From Ktedonobacter sp. SOSP1-85 (GTDB taxonomy: Bacteria > Chloroflexota > Ktedonobacteria > Ktedonobacterales > Ktedonobacteraceae): 64,000 nucleotides of DNA. The position numbers and the translations under genes were made by a program. Location of the stretch: assembly GCF_016587415.1 (NCBI RefSeq), contig NZ_BNJI01000003.1, forward strand, positions 310,001 through 374,000. The letters run 5' to 3'. Below are positions 25,613-34,475 of the stretch, piece after piece (within the stretch, counting starts at the first letter, position 1; every line of letters starts with the position of its first letter). Under the pieces are notes generated by a model, which was not told the origin of the DNA, did not search any database, and was given only the letters and a program-made list of their open reading frames with translations.

Positions 25613-26028
25613 CTATAAACTCTCGTTGTGGGCCTTTTTCGATCTGTTCAGCAAAATCGATGCGTTCACCATCTTACTTGATCGTTGGGGAGAAAGCAAG
25701 GCGTATTTTTATGGCAGTGGTTGCTTTTAATCAGATGAGAGGCTGACTGTTGATTGTCGAATAACTTGGCTCATGTCCAAATTTGGGCTGTATGAGCTTA
25801 TCAAGGGCGAAACCTTTTTCTCAATCGGCTTGGAGAGGCATGGCGATTTTTGCCTCTTTTACTATTTATGAGCTTACCCCCAAGTGTGGATATGAGCCAG
25901 AAAACATGCGCGCTCTGACGCATATCTTTTCTCTGCATTCCTTCTCACCACTGCGGAAGGACGCCAATTTACAAGATGTTGATGGAAAAAGTTGGATATG
26001 GAGCCGATTCTCCAGGTCTTGAACCGTC
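25613..26028. other. 416-bp region without a recognisable gene
   Basis: Upstream of the WYL regulator. It contains only short overlapping frames on both strands; no repeat, operator or RNA was recognised apart from the expected promoter zone next to 25612. Confidence 0.45.
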
Positions 26029-26148
26029 GATTCCTATGATTGGCGCTACTTATCAAGTGACTTCCCGCCTTGGCAAACGGTCTTCTACCATTTCCGACGC
26101 TTGCGCCTCAAAGGCATGCGCAAGAGCCGCGCCTTGGACAATCCTGAG
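26029..26148 (+). pseudogene. IS5-family transposase N-terminal fragment
   Basis: The frame reads DSYDWRYLSSDFPPWQTVFY followed by HFRRLRLKGM, which is the conserved DUF4096 segment found near the N-terminus of IS5/IS1031-type transposases. Neither a start codon nor the DDE domain is present around it. It is a small relic in a relic-rich interval. Confidence 0.65.
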
Positions 26149-26566
26149 ATGCTCATTGCCTGTTTTCCCTTCATTCTGCTTCATTTATAGAGCGTAGTTT
26201 AAAATGCTCAATACACTTTTTCTTTGCTCCATCCATGATGCCATCTCGCGTTCCCATCAGGGATGCCGTGACTCTTTCCCTGGCTTCCTCTCTCTTGATG
26301 GTTCGCGTGACGATGTGAAGCCAACGCTTCCTTCGACGCGCTTCGTTGCGCAATCTGGATGCAGAAGTCTCACATCAACCCTTCCAATAGCAGAGTAGTA
26401 CCAATAAGATCTTTTCCCAGTTCTTTCCCCACTCTCCTGATGGAGCTTTCTACGTTTTGATGAAGCGTGCTGCTCGCCTTTCACCGTCTTCTGAGACACA
26501 CACTTCATAGCGGCCAAGCCAGGATTGGTGAGGGTTTGCCCCATGCTGGATACATCGCGCCAGCAG
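26149..26566. other. 418-bp region, unidentified coding relics
   Basis: The minus strand has short Arg/Lys-rich frames (for example RRRKRWLHIVTRTIKREEARE near 26290-26340) that could be decayed transposase sequence. The 12-mer ATTGCGCAACGA, seen three other times in the window, occurs here on the minus strand at about 26343-26354. Confidence 0.35.
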
Positions 26567-26860
26567 TCAGAACTGATGACGTGTGTGGCTGAAGGTGCCC
26601 TTGGCGAACGCGAGGATCTTGGTGGGCTTGACCTCGAACACGAGGGCCATTCCACCATTTTTGTGGTAAAGGCCGCCCGTTGCGCCCCTCGTATTGCCAT
26701 CGCCCATCCCATTTGGTGCCCCATACCTCGGCGAGGCGTTCGAGCATGTCATTGTCAGTGAGTGAGACGGCATCGCCCTCGACCACGACATCGAGTCCTG
26801 CGTCCCAGTGATTGCTTGCGTTAACTTCATCGGCGGATCGCTTTTTCCTGTTTCATCTGG
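26567..26860 (-). pseudogene. PPOX (pyridoxamine-phosphate-oxidase-like flavoprotein), C-terminal half, frameshifted
   Basis: One frame reads HWDAGLDVVVEGDAVSLTDN then MLERLAEVWGTKWDGRWQYE, and after a one-base shift near 26680 another frame reads ALVFEVKPTKILAFAKGTF ending SHTRHQF at a stop. Together they match the second half of the F420/FMN-binding PPOX family (VVEGEAVRVTD...WDGRW...FGKGPFSQTRYRF pattern). The N-terminal half is not recognisable. It is a dead gene with at least one frameshift. Confidence 0.7.
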
Positions 26861-27024
26861 CTGATATTCCTCTCTCAGCATCAGGGATGTGGCTCTGGTC
26901 ATCGGGTCACAAAGCGCGTCGAGCAGTGCCTCTTGAGAGAGCATACCATATGGACCCGAAGAATCTTCTTCCATCTTGCTCATTTTGCCGCACAGGGCAC
27001 GCGCCTTGTATTGCCAAGCAGGCT

Positions 27025-27369
27025 CTAATAATAAAAAGCTACAGCGTCTGCATCTGGAACTGTACCAGTAATTTTAATGAGCAGTTCTTCATGGATCTGT
27101 GGGACGCTGCGCTGCTGTTGATAGCGCAGCATCCCCACGAGCGCAATCACATCCAGCCCAAACTCCCCGTGAGGCAGTGCCCATCCGCCTTCCTCTTCCG
27201 GTCGCGTCGGCTGATGGAAGCGTGAGCACTTCATGTTGCTACAACGATACACTTTCAGCGTGAGCCGCGTGACTCCCTGGAGCGTTGCCACGGTCCGATG
27301 ACTGTGGTGGCCCATGCGCATCTGGCTTCCACACGCTCGGCAAGTCGTCTCAAACAGGTCAAGCGTCAC
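27025..27369 (-). pseudogene. transposase N-terminal zinc-ribbon fragment
   Basis: 115 residues: CRACGSQMRMGHHSHRTV forms one knuckle of a zinc ribbon, followed by LKVYRCSNMKCSRF and EEGGWALPHGEFGLDVIALV, then RSVPQIHEELL. This is the N-terminal region of a Chloroflexota transposase group (ISL3/ISNCY-like) whose DDE domain should follow but does not. The last residues (ITGTVPDADAVAFYY) are out of pattern. It is a truncated relic. Confidence 0.6.
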
Positions 27370-27452
27370 CTGATGGGCCGCGGGGGGCCGGCACTCCAGA
27401 AGCCTCCTTACGTGTAAGAACAGAGAGATCTGTGCGACACCTCACCCTCTGG

Positions 27453-28433
27453 CTAGATCTGGAGGAGCAACTTCCCTGTGGTATTGCTTGTTTCGATGAG
27501 TCGATGCGCCTCCGCTGCCTGTTCCAGCCGGAGCACGTGCGGCATCTCGACTCGCACCATGCCCCTGGCCAGAAGATCGAAGACTTGGCAAGCCGCTGTG
27601 GCAGTTACATGTGGTGCCCGTTTGGTCAGGGAGCTAAAGCTGTAACCCAGCACAGCCCAGTTGTTGGCCAGTAAGTCTGAGGGGAGCAGCGGCAGATCAG
27701 GCTGATTGCTGGCATTGCCGAAGATCACCAGGCGGCCAAACGGGGCCAGCAGTTGGAGACTTTGACTGCGCGTGGGTTCGCCCGCGGCATCGAGGATGAT
27801 ATCTACGCCTCGGCCCTCGGTGAACTGCTGGATCTCGCGCACAAAATCGGCGCGCAGAACCACCTGGTTGTAGCCAAGAGCGCGGGCATGGGCAATTTTC
27901 TCCGCGCTGCCAACGGTCCCAATGATCTGACCCGCCCCCAGATGGCGAGCAATCTGAACTGCCAGGCTGCCGACGCCTCCGGTTGCCGCATGAATCAAGA
28001 TCGTCTCGCCTGCCCGCACGCGTGCCATATCCACTAGCAGTTGATAGGCTGTCACGCCCACCAATGGGAGAGCTGCTACCTGCGCCAGGTCGATAGCCCG
28101 TTCAAAGCCGTCTAGCGGAAACGTCAGCTCTGCCGAGGCCAGGGCGAATTCCGCGTAACCTCCTGCCAGGGTGAGCGCGGCCACTGGCTGTCCCACCTGC
28201 AAGCCTGTCACGCCTTCGCCAAGCGCGTGGATCACGCCGGATACCTCCATGCCGGGGACTGCCGGAAACTGTGCCACATGATACTGTCCCCGCCGCACCA
28301 TGATATCGGCAAAATTGATGCTCGCGTAACTGACGCGAATACTCACCTGCCCCGCGGCAGGTTGGGGCTCCGGTAGTTCTTGCATCTCAAGCACATCTGG
28401 ATTGCCATAACGAGAAAAACGAATTGCACGCAT
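27453..28433 (-). CDS. zinc-independent NADP-dependent oxidoreductase (quinone oxidoreductase family)
   Basis: 326 residues of the medium-chain dehydrogenase/reductase superfamily, QOR type: GroES-like N-domain (MRAIRFSRYGNPDVLEMQEL), then the nucleotide-binding loop ILIHAATGGVGSLAVQIA near residue 145, and a C-terminal VLRLEQAAEAHRLIE motif. The zinc ligands of alcohol dehydrogenases are absent. It likely reduces quinones or enones with NADPH. It is 29 bases downstream of a MerR gene on the same strand, so the two form a regulator-enzyme operon. Confidence 0.86.
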   Translation of the reverse strand: MRAIRFSRYGNPDVLEMQELPEPQPAAGQVSIRVSYASINFADIMVRRGQYHVAQFPAVPGMEVSGVIHALGEGVTGLQVGQPVAALTLAGGYAEFALASAELTFPLDGFERAIDLAQVAALPLVGVTAYQLLVDMARVRAGETILIHAATGGVGSLAVQIARHLGAGQIIGTVGSAEKIAHARALGYNQVVLRADFVREIQQFTEGRGVDIILDAAGEPTRSQSLQLLAPFGRLVIFGNASNQPDLPLLPSDLLANNWAVLGYSFSSLTKRAPHVTATAACQVFDLLARGMVRVEMPHVLRLEQAAEAHRLIETSNTTGKLLLQI

Positions 28434-28462
28434 TTTCTCGCTCTTTCTGTTGAGTATATATG

Positions 28463-28870
28463 TTACGATTCAGCCGTTTCTGGACATTGATCTCTGAGAT
28501 AGTGTTCGTAAAATTCCATTTTCTGATGAACCGCATCGAGCACCATATCCAACTGGCAGCGCTGTTCATAGAGTCGCTGCTCGTGCTGGCGTAGCATAAC
28601 CAGACGCCGCTCGACAGGCTGAGCAGAGAGCTCGTTACGCCGAATTCGTTCAAGCAAACATCCATCTGCGGTGAATTCAGCAATCTCTTCCAGCGACATG
28701 CCGGTTTGTTTCAGTTCCAGCAGGAAACGCAAAAAATGGACATCCGCTTTTGTAAACTGTAGGATCCCGCTCTCTGTGCGTTGGATAGGCGGCAAGATGC
28801 CACATTTCTCATAAAAACGAATTGTATAGGCCGAGATCCTGGTCGCTTCAGCAACCTCTTGAATGGTCAT
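28463..28870 (-). CDS. MerR-family transcriptional regulator
   Basis: The MerR winged helix is clear from MTIQEVAEATRISAYTIRFY to EFTADGCL, followed by a coiled coil with QRLYEQRCQLDMVLDAVHQK. The frame opens at 28960 (TTG) with another ATG at 28927. 28870 is chosen because the family normally begins MTIQEVA, though no strong ribosome site marks any of the three. No metal-binding cysteines occur in the effector part, so a small organic or electrophile signal is likely. It is co-transcribed with the quinone oxidoreductase. Confidence 0.82.
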   Translation of the reverse strand: MTIQEVAEATRISAYTIRFYEKCGILPPIQRTESGILQFTKADVHFLRFLLELKQTGMSLEEIAEFTADGCLLERIRRNELSAQPVERRLVMLRQHEQRLYEQRCQLDMVLDAVHQKMEFYEHYLRDQCPETAES

Positions 28871-28974
28871 CGATGGGGTCAGCGCATCCAAAGATGAAAA
28901 CTGTACGTTAAGGTGTGGATGCTCTGACATCAGTCTTAAAAAGCTTTGTGTTTCTTGCAAAGGGGATCTCGTGA

Positions 28975-29957
28975 TTATCGTGTCAGTTTCTTTGATGAGA
29001 TGGAAAGTGACCAGAGGGATTCCAGGGTTGCATTCCCACCACTCGCGATGACGACGACTGGTTTGCTCACAGAAAACGCTCGCTGATAGCGCTGCGCTGC
29101 TGCTAGTGCAACAGCTCCTGCTGGTTCAAGCACCAGATGAGTCTCGGCAAATGCGTCGAGCATTGCCTCAGCAATTTGTGTCTCACTGACCGTTACCATC
29201 TCATCGACATAGCGGCCAATGATGGCATAGGGAAGCGCACCCAGAGACTGGACGCGAATGGCATCAGCAATACTGGCACTTGCGGCTGGTAAGGTCACTA
29301 ACGTTCCTTGAGAGAAGGATTGGCAGGCATCATTTTCCCACTCGGGCTCCACGCCAATGATTTGAATGGAGGGATCAGTGGATTTGATTGCTAGAGCGAT
29401 GCCGGCAATCAACCCGCCGCCGCCCACGGGGACAAAGACAGCGGCAGGGCGACACTGCTCCACGATTTCGAGTCCAATTGTTCCCTGTCCGATGATAATA
29501 TCGCGGTGATCATAGGGAGGAATGAGCACGAATCCGTGTTCATTCGCCTGGTCTTCCGCCATGAGTTGTCGTGCTTTCGAGGTGGACTCTGCCCAAACGA
29601 TGGTTGCCCGTATCGATGAGTTCGTTCTACCTTATGCGCAGGAGCGTCTGGAGACATCACAATGGTCGCTGGAATCCTCTGTTGCTGAGCTGCTAATGCC
29701 ACCGCCTGGGCATGATTCCCGGTGGAATAGGCGATGACTCCCCGCAACCGTTGCTCATCGGTCAGTCTTGCTAAGCAATAAGAGGCGCCACGGATTTTGA
29801 ACGATCCCGAACGCTGGAGGCTCTCGGCTTTGAGCAGAATGGGATGTCCTGTGGAAGTTGTCAACGATGGAGTCGCCACAATTGGCGTGGTCATGATCTG
29901 CCCGGCAAGCATGCCTTGGGCGAGACGAAAATCAGTGAGTGTAATATCCAAGTTCAT
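28975..29957 (-). pseudogene. threonine/serine dehydratase family (PLP), single frameshift
   Basis: The first frame (from ATG 29957, with GAGGAG seven bases upstream) contains the PLP Lys motif in SGSFKIRGASYCLARL and STGNHAQAVALAAQQ. After VERTHRYG the frame is lost. The second frame supplies the rest, ATIVWAESTSKARQLMAE onward, with the glycine loop VPVGGGGLIAGIA and the terminal VVIASGGNATL. One missing G in the GGG run at about 29607-29611 explains the break. Joined, the protein would be about 327 residues, a normal length. It may be a recent mutation or a sequencing error. A stub of ornithine cyclodeaminase, a frequent partner of such dehydratases, lies just upstream on the other strand. 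Confidence 0.82.
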
Positions 29958-29968
29958 AAGTCTACTCC

Positions 29969-30259
29969 TCAACAGAGAAATTTTCGAAAGAAGGAGTGAG
30001 TGGTTTCTTCCAACAAATGGCGCAAAGGTTGTTGCGGGCTAAGACCAGCGAGAGCAATACGACTGCTCAGATCGGTCAACTGGGTTATCAGTTCCTGCTG
30101 TAAGGTCACTGGCAGACGAGGCCAGAGTTGTAAGGTGAACCGCTCATGGGCAACGTAGAGGCCAATGGCAGTGGCAAGGTAACGATTCCACGCCCATATC
30201 CCTGCTGTCTTCATTTCTTCCTCAGAGAGAATGCCGATAATTCCATTGGACGAGATCAT
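29969..30259 (-). CDS. hypothetical protein (96 aa)
   Basis: 96 residues, not recognised: a helical protein with GIWAWNRYLATAIGLYVAHE then LQQELITQLTDLSSRIALAG. It ends 11 bases before the dehydratase start and so lies in the same transcript. The frame begins ATG 30259; ATG 30214 preceded by GAGGAAGAA is an alternative start. The upstream palindrome at 30307-30360 would provide its promoter. Confidence 0.5.
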   Translation of the reverse strand: MISSNGIIGILSEEEMKTAGIWAWNRYLATAIGLYVAHERFTLQLWPRLPVTLQQELITQLTDLSSRIALAGLSPQQPLRHLLEETTHSFFRKFLC

Positions 30260-30306
30260 CCATCAGCTCGGTTGATCGGCTTTGTGTCATAAAGCTTCTC
30301 CTGTTC

Positions 30307-30360
30307 TGAGTATCTTGTCATTAGTATATCTTATCAGGTATACTAATGACAAGATACTCA
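30307..30360. promoter_or_regulatory. palindromic divergent promoter/operator
   Basis: Perfect 22-bp arms (30307-30328 and 30339-30360) around the 10-base centre TCTTATCAGG. Because each arm contains TTGTCA and, on the other strand, TATACT, the palindrome forms two mirror-image promoters (TTGTCA-18-TATACT) facing the 29969-30259 gene and the 30391 gene. A dimeric regulator bound to the dyad would control both. Confidence 0.75.
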
Positions 30361-30390
30361 GACCCCCGGTCAAAGCGAAAGGAACAATCT

Positions 30391-30690
30391 ATGATGGGCT
30401 TTCCAATACTTTCCGCTGAGATACTTCGTTCACTCGTCTCTCTTGAGGATCTCCTTGATCCTGTCGCACATGCCTTTGTTCAGTATAGTCAGCGCACAGC
30501 CGAGGTGACTTCTCCTGGGCTTCTCGGCTTCCTTGCGCCTGGAAAAGCGCACATCAAATCTGCGTATATCCATGGTCATCCCTTTTTGAGGTTTCTCCAG
30601 GATACGCTCCAAAATAGTAACTGTTCAGAAGGGTCACGCAGTTGGGGAAACACCTTGCGTCTGTTAGAGTATATGCATGAGAATGGATGA
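30391..30690 (+). pseudogene. ornithine cyclodeaminase/mu-crystallin N-terminal stub
   Basis: From ATG 30391 (GAAAGGAAC upstream) the first 65 residues, FPILSAEILRSLVSLEDLLD then VAHAFVQYS and AHIKSAYIHGHPF, match the N-terminus of the ornithine cyclodeaminase family. The NAD-binding domain is absent and the remaining 35 residues are unrelated. Its ribosome site and promoter survive, so a short peptide may still be made. Loss of this gene and the frameshift in the dehydratase suggest decay of one amino-acid pathway. Confidence 0.7.
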
Positions 30691-30703
30691 GGAATGAAGC
30701 CAA

Positions 30704-30823
30704 CTACGTCAAGCAAAACACGACTTACGTGAAGAACTCAGGCAAGCGATCAAAGCCATTGAAGCGCAGCAGGAGCACATCAAGATGCTTGAAGAACTCA
30801 TCACTTCTCAGCAGGAGCACTAA
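30704..30823 (+). pseudogene. coiled-coil fragment, possibly IS66-type ORF
   Basis: The frame LRQAKHDLREELRQAIKAIE then AQQEHIKMLEELITSQQEH has strong heptad character, as in the leucine-zipper N-terminus of IS66 TnpC, but no start and no transposase domain follow. Low certainty. Confidence 0.3.
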
Positions 30824-30904
30824 GGTGGACCCCTTTGTAGTGGCCCCATGCATTTAGGCATTCTGAGACATGTTTATATGTGCGCAAGGGTAGTGTTGCA
30901 TTGT

Positions 30905-32761
30905 CTACTCTCGCCAATACCATCCTTTTCGCGTATTCAACGTCTCGTCCAGTGCATAGCAGGCTGTAATCAGTGCCAGATGAGAAAAAGCCTGTGGGAA
31001 GTTTCCCACGGCATTTATGCCGGAACTGATTTCTTCAGCATACAACCCCACATGATTGCTCATTGATAACAGCTTTTCCAGGCGCATGCGCGCCTCCTCC
31101 AATTTATTTATACGCACCAGGTTTTCTATCATCCAAAAGCAACAAGCGGTGAATGCTCCTTCAGGACTCCGCCCCAGGCCATCATCTGCTGCAGTTTTCT
31201 GATCATAACGCCGTACAGTTGTTGTTCCGACTGTAAGCTCTTCCTTAATGTGCTCTATTGTCGCAACAACTCGTGGCTCATGTGGTCCTGTAAAGTGTTT
31301 TAAGAGCAGTAACAGAGCGCTTGCGTCCACTGCGTCGCTGCCATAGTACTGCGTGAAACAGTTTCTCTGCTCATTCCAGCCCTCTTGCATAATCTGATCA
31401 TAGCTCTCCGCTCTGATTTGTTCCCAGGTGGAGAGTGGCGCGGGCCACCCCCAGTCTCTCGCTATACGCAAAGCACGGTCAAACGCAACCCAACACATCA
31501 GGCGTGAATGCAGAAATGGTTTTTCTCCTCCTCTTACTTCCCAGATACCGTTGTCCGGTTCTTTCCAGTGCCGGCTGAGCCAATTCAGCAAGCGGCAGAG
31601 GTTTTGCCACAGGTTGTAGGAGATCGCATCATAGTTATTGTAAATATAAATGGCATCCATCAACTCACCGTAGATGTCCAGTTGTTTTTGCGTGTAGGCT
31701 CCATTGCCAATGCGCACCGGGCGGCTGCCTCGATACCCTGCAAGATGATCGAGCGTTGATTCCTTCAAATCCTGCTCTCCAGTAATGCCATACATCGGTT
31801 GCAGCGTCCCATTCTCCTTCAACTCATGGCAGCGTTCGTTTAGCCAACCAGTGAAAGCCTCCCCCTCTTCTGTAAAGCCCAGTTTTAGTAGGCTGTCAAG
31901 CGTAAAAGCAGCGTCTCGTAACCAGCTATAGCGGTAATCCCAGTTGCGGCTTCCTCCCAGTGTTTCAGGCAAACTGGTGGTCGGAGCGGCAACGATCGCA
32001 CCAGTTGGTGCATAGGTGAGCAGCTTCAGCACCAGCGCCGAACGCTGTACCATTTCGCGCCAGCGTCCCTGGTAGGTGCAGTTCGAAAGCCAGCGATACC
32101 AGTAGTGTAGCGTTTCGTACAACAGGTCCTGGTATGCTGCTTCCGTGAGTGGACCGGGCAAATACTCTAGTTCGCGGTCGCTGATGAGTTGAAAATGAGC
32201 GGATTCTCCTCTTTGCAATGTGAAGGTGGCTGTTACTCCTCCTTTCTCGTCCCTCTCGAGAGGAACTGGTGAGGTCAAATAGAGGTCGAACTCGTGGCCG
32301 TGAAAAATCGCGCCTCCTGCAACTAATTCAACGTGATGCGGGTCTCTTGCATAGTTAAATGCGGGTCGGCAGGTCAATTTGATTGGCAACGTGCCGACTG
32401 CACCGGCAATAGAACGTACAAGATTATGTCGATACTGGGCTGCATGCTTCTCTTTGATAGGCATGAAGTCTGTCAGTTCCCCTCCGCCGTAATCGCTAAT
32501 AAAGCGTGTCAGTACGACGTTCGTTTCCGGCAGGTAAATTTGGAGGTACTTAGTATTTGCATAATCAGACGTGAGACGGAACATACCACCCTTATCAGCA
32601 TCCAGAATCGCGCCGAAAACGCTTGGCGAGTCAAAGCGCGGCAGGCAGTACCAGTCGATAGTTCCATCAATACCAACCAGTGCGACGGTATGCAGGTTGC
32701 CAATAATAGCATGATCTTCAATCGGTAGGTAATCTCCCTCAAGGTTTGAAGCATATTTCAT
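30905..32761 (-). CDS. glycoside hydrolase family 15 (glucoamylase/trehalase-type)
   Basis: 618 residues. The N-domain begins YLPIEDHAIIGNLHTVALVGIDGTIDWYCLPRFDSPSVFG, the hallmark of the bacterial and archaeal GH15 group that includes mycobacterial trehalase. The (alpha/alpha)6 domain has TTSLPETLGGSRNWDYRYSWLRDAAFT near residue 260, then GYRGSRPVRIGNGA near residue 345, WEVRGGEKPFLHSRLMCWVA, and near the C-terminus GLYAEEISSGINAVGNFPQAFSH with a catalytic Glu. There is no signal peptide, so it is cytoplasmic and probably acts on trehalose or short glucosides. AAAGGAAT precedes the ATG. It stands alone. Confidence 0.88.
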   Translation of the reverse strand: MKYASNLEGDYLPIEDHAIIGNLHTVALVGIDGTIDWYCLPRFDSPSVFGAILDADKGGMFRLTSDYANTKYLQIYLPETNVVLTRFISDYGGGELTDFMPIKEKHAAQYRHNLVRSIAGAVGTLPIKLTCRPAFNYARDPHHVELVAGGAIFHGHEFDLYLTSPVPLERDEKGGVTATFTLQRGESAHFQLISDRELEYLPGPLTEAAYQDLLYETLHYWYRWLSNCTYQGRWREMVQRSALVLKLLTYAPTGAIVAAPTTSLPETLGGSRNWDYRYSWLRDAAFTLDSLLKLGFTEEGEAFTGWLNERCHELKENGTLQPMYGITGEQDLKESTLDHLAGYRGSRPVRIGNGAYTQKQLDIYGELMDAIYIYNNYDAISYNLWQNLCRLLNWLSRHWKEPDNGIWEVRGGEKPFLHSRLMCWVAFDRALRIARDWGWPAPLSTWEQIRAESYDQIMQEGWNEQRNCFTQYYGSDAVDASALLLLLKHFTGPHEPRVVATIEHIKEELTVGTTTVRRYDQKTAADDGLGRSPEGAFTACCFWMIENLVRINKLEEARMRLEKLLSMSNHVGLYAEEISSGINAVGNFPQAFSHLALITACYALDETLNTRKGWYWRE

Positions 32762-32932
32762 GGCTATATTCCTTTCTCGATCCTTTTATACGGGGAAGGT
32801 TACAAGACAGACGATGCCCTCTGCTAACACCCCCATGAAAATCACGTATATGGCGTACACCTCGTCTTTCAATATCTCTTATGGGTCTCATCTCTTTGTG
32901 AAGCGCTTCAAGGATACTCATGCACGAGACTT

Positions 32933-33015
32933 TTTTATCAAACCGCGCCAGAAGACCCCTGTTTTTGAAACATGGGGATGAATGGCGCGTTCCTTTTGTG
33001 AGGTGGATAGGGTGG
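32933..33015. mobile_element. solo IS200/IS605-type end related to the mini-elements
   Basis: TTTTATCAAACCG, the hairpin CCCCTGTTT-TTG-AAACATGGGG with a bulged T, and CCTTTTGTG...GGTGGATAGGGTGG match the end of the element at 10436-10515, with substitutions. The other end is absent, so this is a divergent leftover of the same family. Confidence 0.65.
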
Positions 33016-33439
33016 CTTCATGCCGAACACTGCACAAAAACAGGGTAAGCTCAAAATCAGCGCGTCTCTATCGATATGAGCGAACTAGATATTGCTCAAG
33101 ATCCGGCTTTCGCCAAACGTCGCCAGTACTACATGAGCTGGCGCAGAGTCGAAGTTGTCTCCGAGGGCCATTGGAAACGGTTTACTCCCTAATGGGGTGT
33201 GTGGGAACTGGTTCGTAGATGCCGCGCAAAACGAGCGAGGAGCAACCGAACGTACACGGCCAGAAGCAGAGCGAGCGTCTCGACGAGGAGAGGGCGCTTG
33301 CGTCCTTTCACGCATGTCTGCGCGATCTTCTCCGCAGAGAAGGGCGGACTCCTCAACGGTTTTGACGCGGATGCCGCATCCATGATGGCGCGACGCGCAG
33401 CGCGCGTCCCTCCCGATCCGTTCGCGTTCAGCCACGCGC
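33016..33439. other. relic-rich stretch without an assigned gene
   Basis: Holds a 38-codon frame at 33077-33193 (MSELDIAQDPAFAKRRQYYM...) and another plus-strand frame from 33220 (MPRKTSEEQPNVHGQKQSERL...). Both look protein-like but lack ribosome sites and known relatives. Probably pieces of decayed mobile genes. Confidence 0.35.
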
Positions 33440-33730
33440 CTGGACGGCGAGCGGCCTCAGCTTTGGCAAGATTGCGATCCTGTCGTTTCTCGTCCTCCAT
33501 ACCAGCTTCGGCGATAAAGGAGGTCCCATCCTGAAGCTGGCCCACCACATCGGGCAGGTAATCATGGGGTTTCCCCTCAAAGGTGTAGCCAATGGCAAAG
33601 GGAGCCTGTTTGGGGATGGGCAATCGGTACATGGCTGCAAATGAAGGGCCAATGTCTCCATCCCGTGTTTCTCGCCTTCTTATTCTATCAGCTTGTCCAT
33701 CATACAGGAGCGGAGGAGATGCCGGTAGGA
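33440..33730 (-). pseudogene. TnsA-endonuclease-like fragment
   Basis: Within a longer open frame, the segment IGYTFEGKPHDYLPDVVGQL then QDGTSFIAEAGMEDEKRQDRN resembles the nuclease core of TnsA-type proteins (conserved PD followed by an ExK-like strand), as carried by Tn7-like and Tn5090-like elements. The expected Lys after the Glu strand is not clear, and the flanking frame crosses a terminator, so it is read as a relic. No TnsB or TnsC is nearby. Confidence 0.35.
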
Positions 33731-33741
33731 GCGAGATGCAG

Positions 33742-33775
33742 AAAGAGGCTTGGTTAAAAGTCCAAGCCTCTTTTT
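33742..33775 (+). terminator. intrinsic terminator
   Basis: AAAGAGGCTTGG (33742-33753), 8-base loop, CCAAGCCTCTTT and a T-run. It is a clear rho-independent terminator on the plus strand, but no intact gene precedes it; the gene it served is probably the decayed sequence to its left. Confidence 0.8.
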
Positions 33776-33945
33776 CATAGCTCGTAAAGCGCGAGAAAAC
33801 AATAAAGCAGGAAGTAACCGTTAACATATCTATATAGCTTTCGTTCTTATGCAATGCCTTATAGGTTGTATTACCGTTTTTCTGAGGACGAGAAGAAAGA
33901 GGAAGTAATGGTTGACCTATTTGCATGTTTGCATGGAGGTATTGC

Positions 33946-34350
33946 ATGCTGTTTAAAGTGAGAAACAGAGTGAGTGCCCGACATGAACTCGCGCTCACGC
34001 TCTTGGTGCCCTCTGCCATCGTTTTCGCTACCTGGTCGTTTCTTGGGCCACTGCTCCAGCTCGTTGGGTTATTGCTGTGTGGCATCGCCGTCCCCTTTGC
34101 TCTGATTCTGATTCTGGTCCCGCTTAGCGCGCCCACCACACGCTCTCGTCCCTCTTCTACGGCTTTTTTTGCGCCTGCCTGGAGCGTGCCAACAAATGAT
34201 TCTTTGCCATATGTGCCACGCAACCTCAACGAAATGTATCAGCTCTTGGACCCCTGGAACCCACGGGTTGCGCAACGAGGTGTTGTAGTGTTTATCGCCA
34301 TCAAAACCCAGTTTCTCCTCATCGTCACCCGATTAAAAAGCCGCTTCTGA
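33946..34350 (+). CDS. hypothetical membrane protein
   Basis: 134 residues from ATG 33946, with GGAGG six bases upstream. Two adjacent hydrophobic segments (LALTLLVPSAIVFATW and LLQLVGLLLCGIAVPFALILI) make residues 15-60 a probable membrane hairpin. The rest is a soluble tail ending FLLIVTRLKSRF. No family recognised. Part of the tail (NPRVAQRG) is encoded by the ACCCACGGGTTGCGCAACGAG motif that recurs elsewhere in the window, so the 3' end may derive from a mobile element. Confidence 0.55.
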   Translation: MLFKVRNRVSARHELALTLLVPSAIVFATWSFLGPLLQLVGLLLCGIAVPFALILILVPLSAPTTRSRPSSTAFFAPAWSVPTNDSLPYVPRNLNEMYQLLDPWNPRVAQRGVVVFIAIKTQFLLIVTRLKSRF

Positions 34351-34475
34351 AGAGTCTGGGGTCATGGACACAATGAGAGAAAACACGACAAGAGATATGA
34401 GCAACCGGAGATCGTCACAGAAGTATCACAGAAGGCAGGAGCCTGTGTTTTCGCAGATATTCCCCGCCTTTTCCC

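Noticed and set aside
33077..33193. Short plus-strand frame MSELDIAQDPAFAKRR...
   Set aside because: Protein-like wording but no ribosome site, relatives or context; kept as part of the relic stretch.
33189..34229. 346-codon minus-strand frame as one gene
   Set aside because: It crosses a terminator and a good plus-strand gene; only its middle resembles a protein family (TnsA-like), so it is listed as a fragment.
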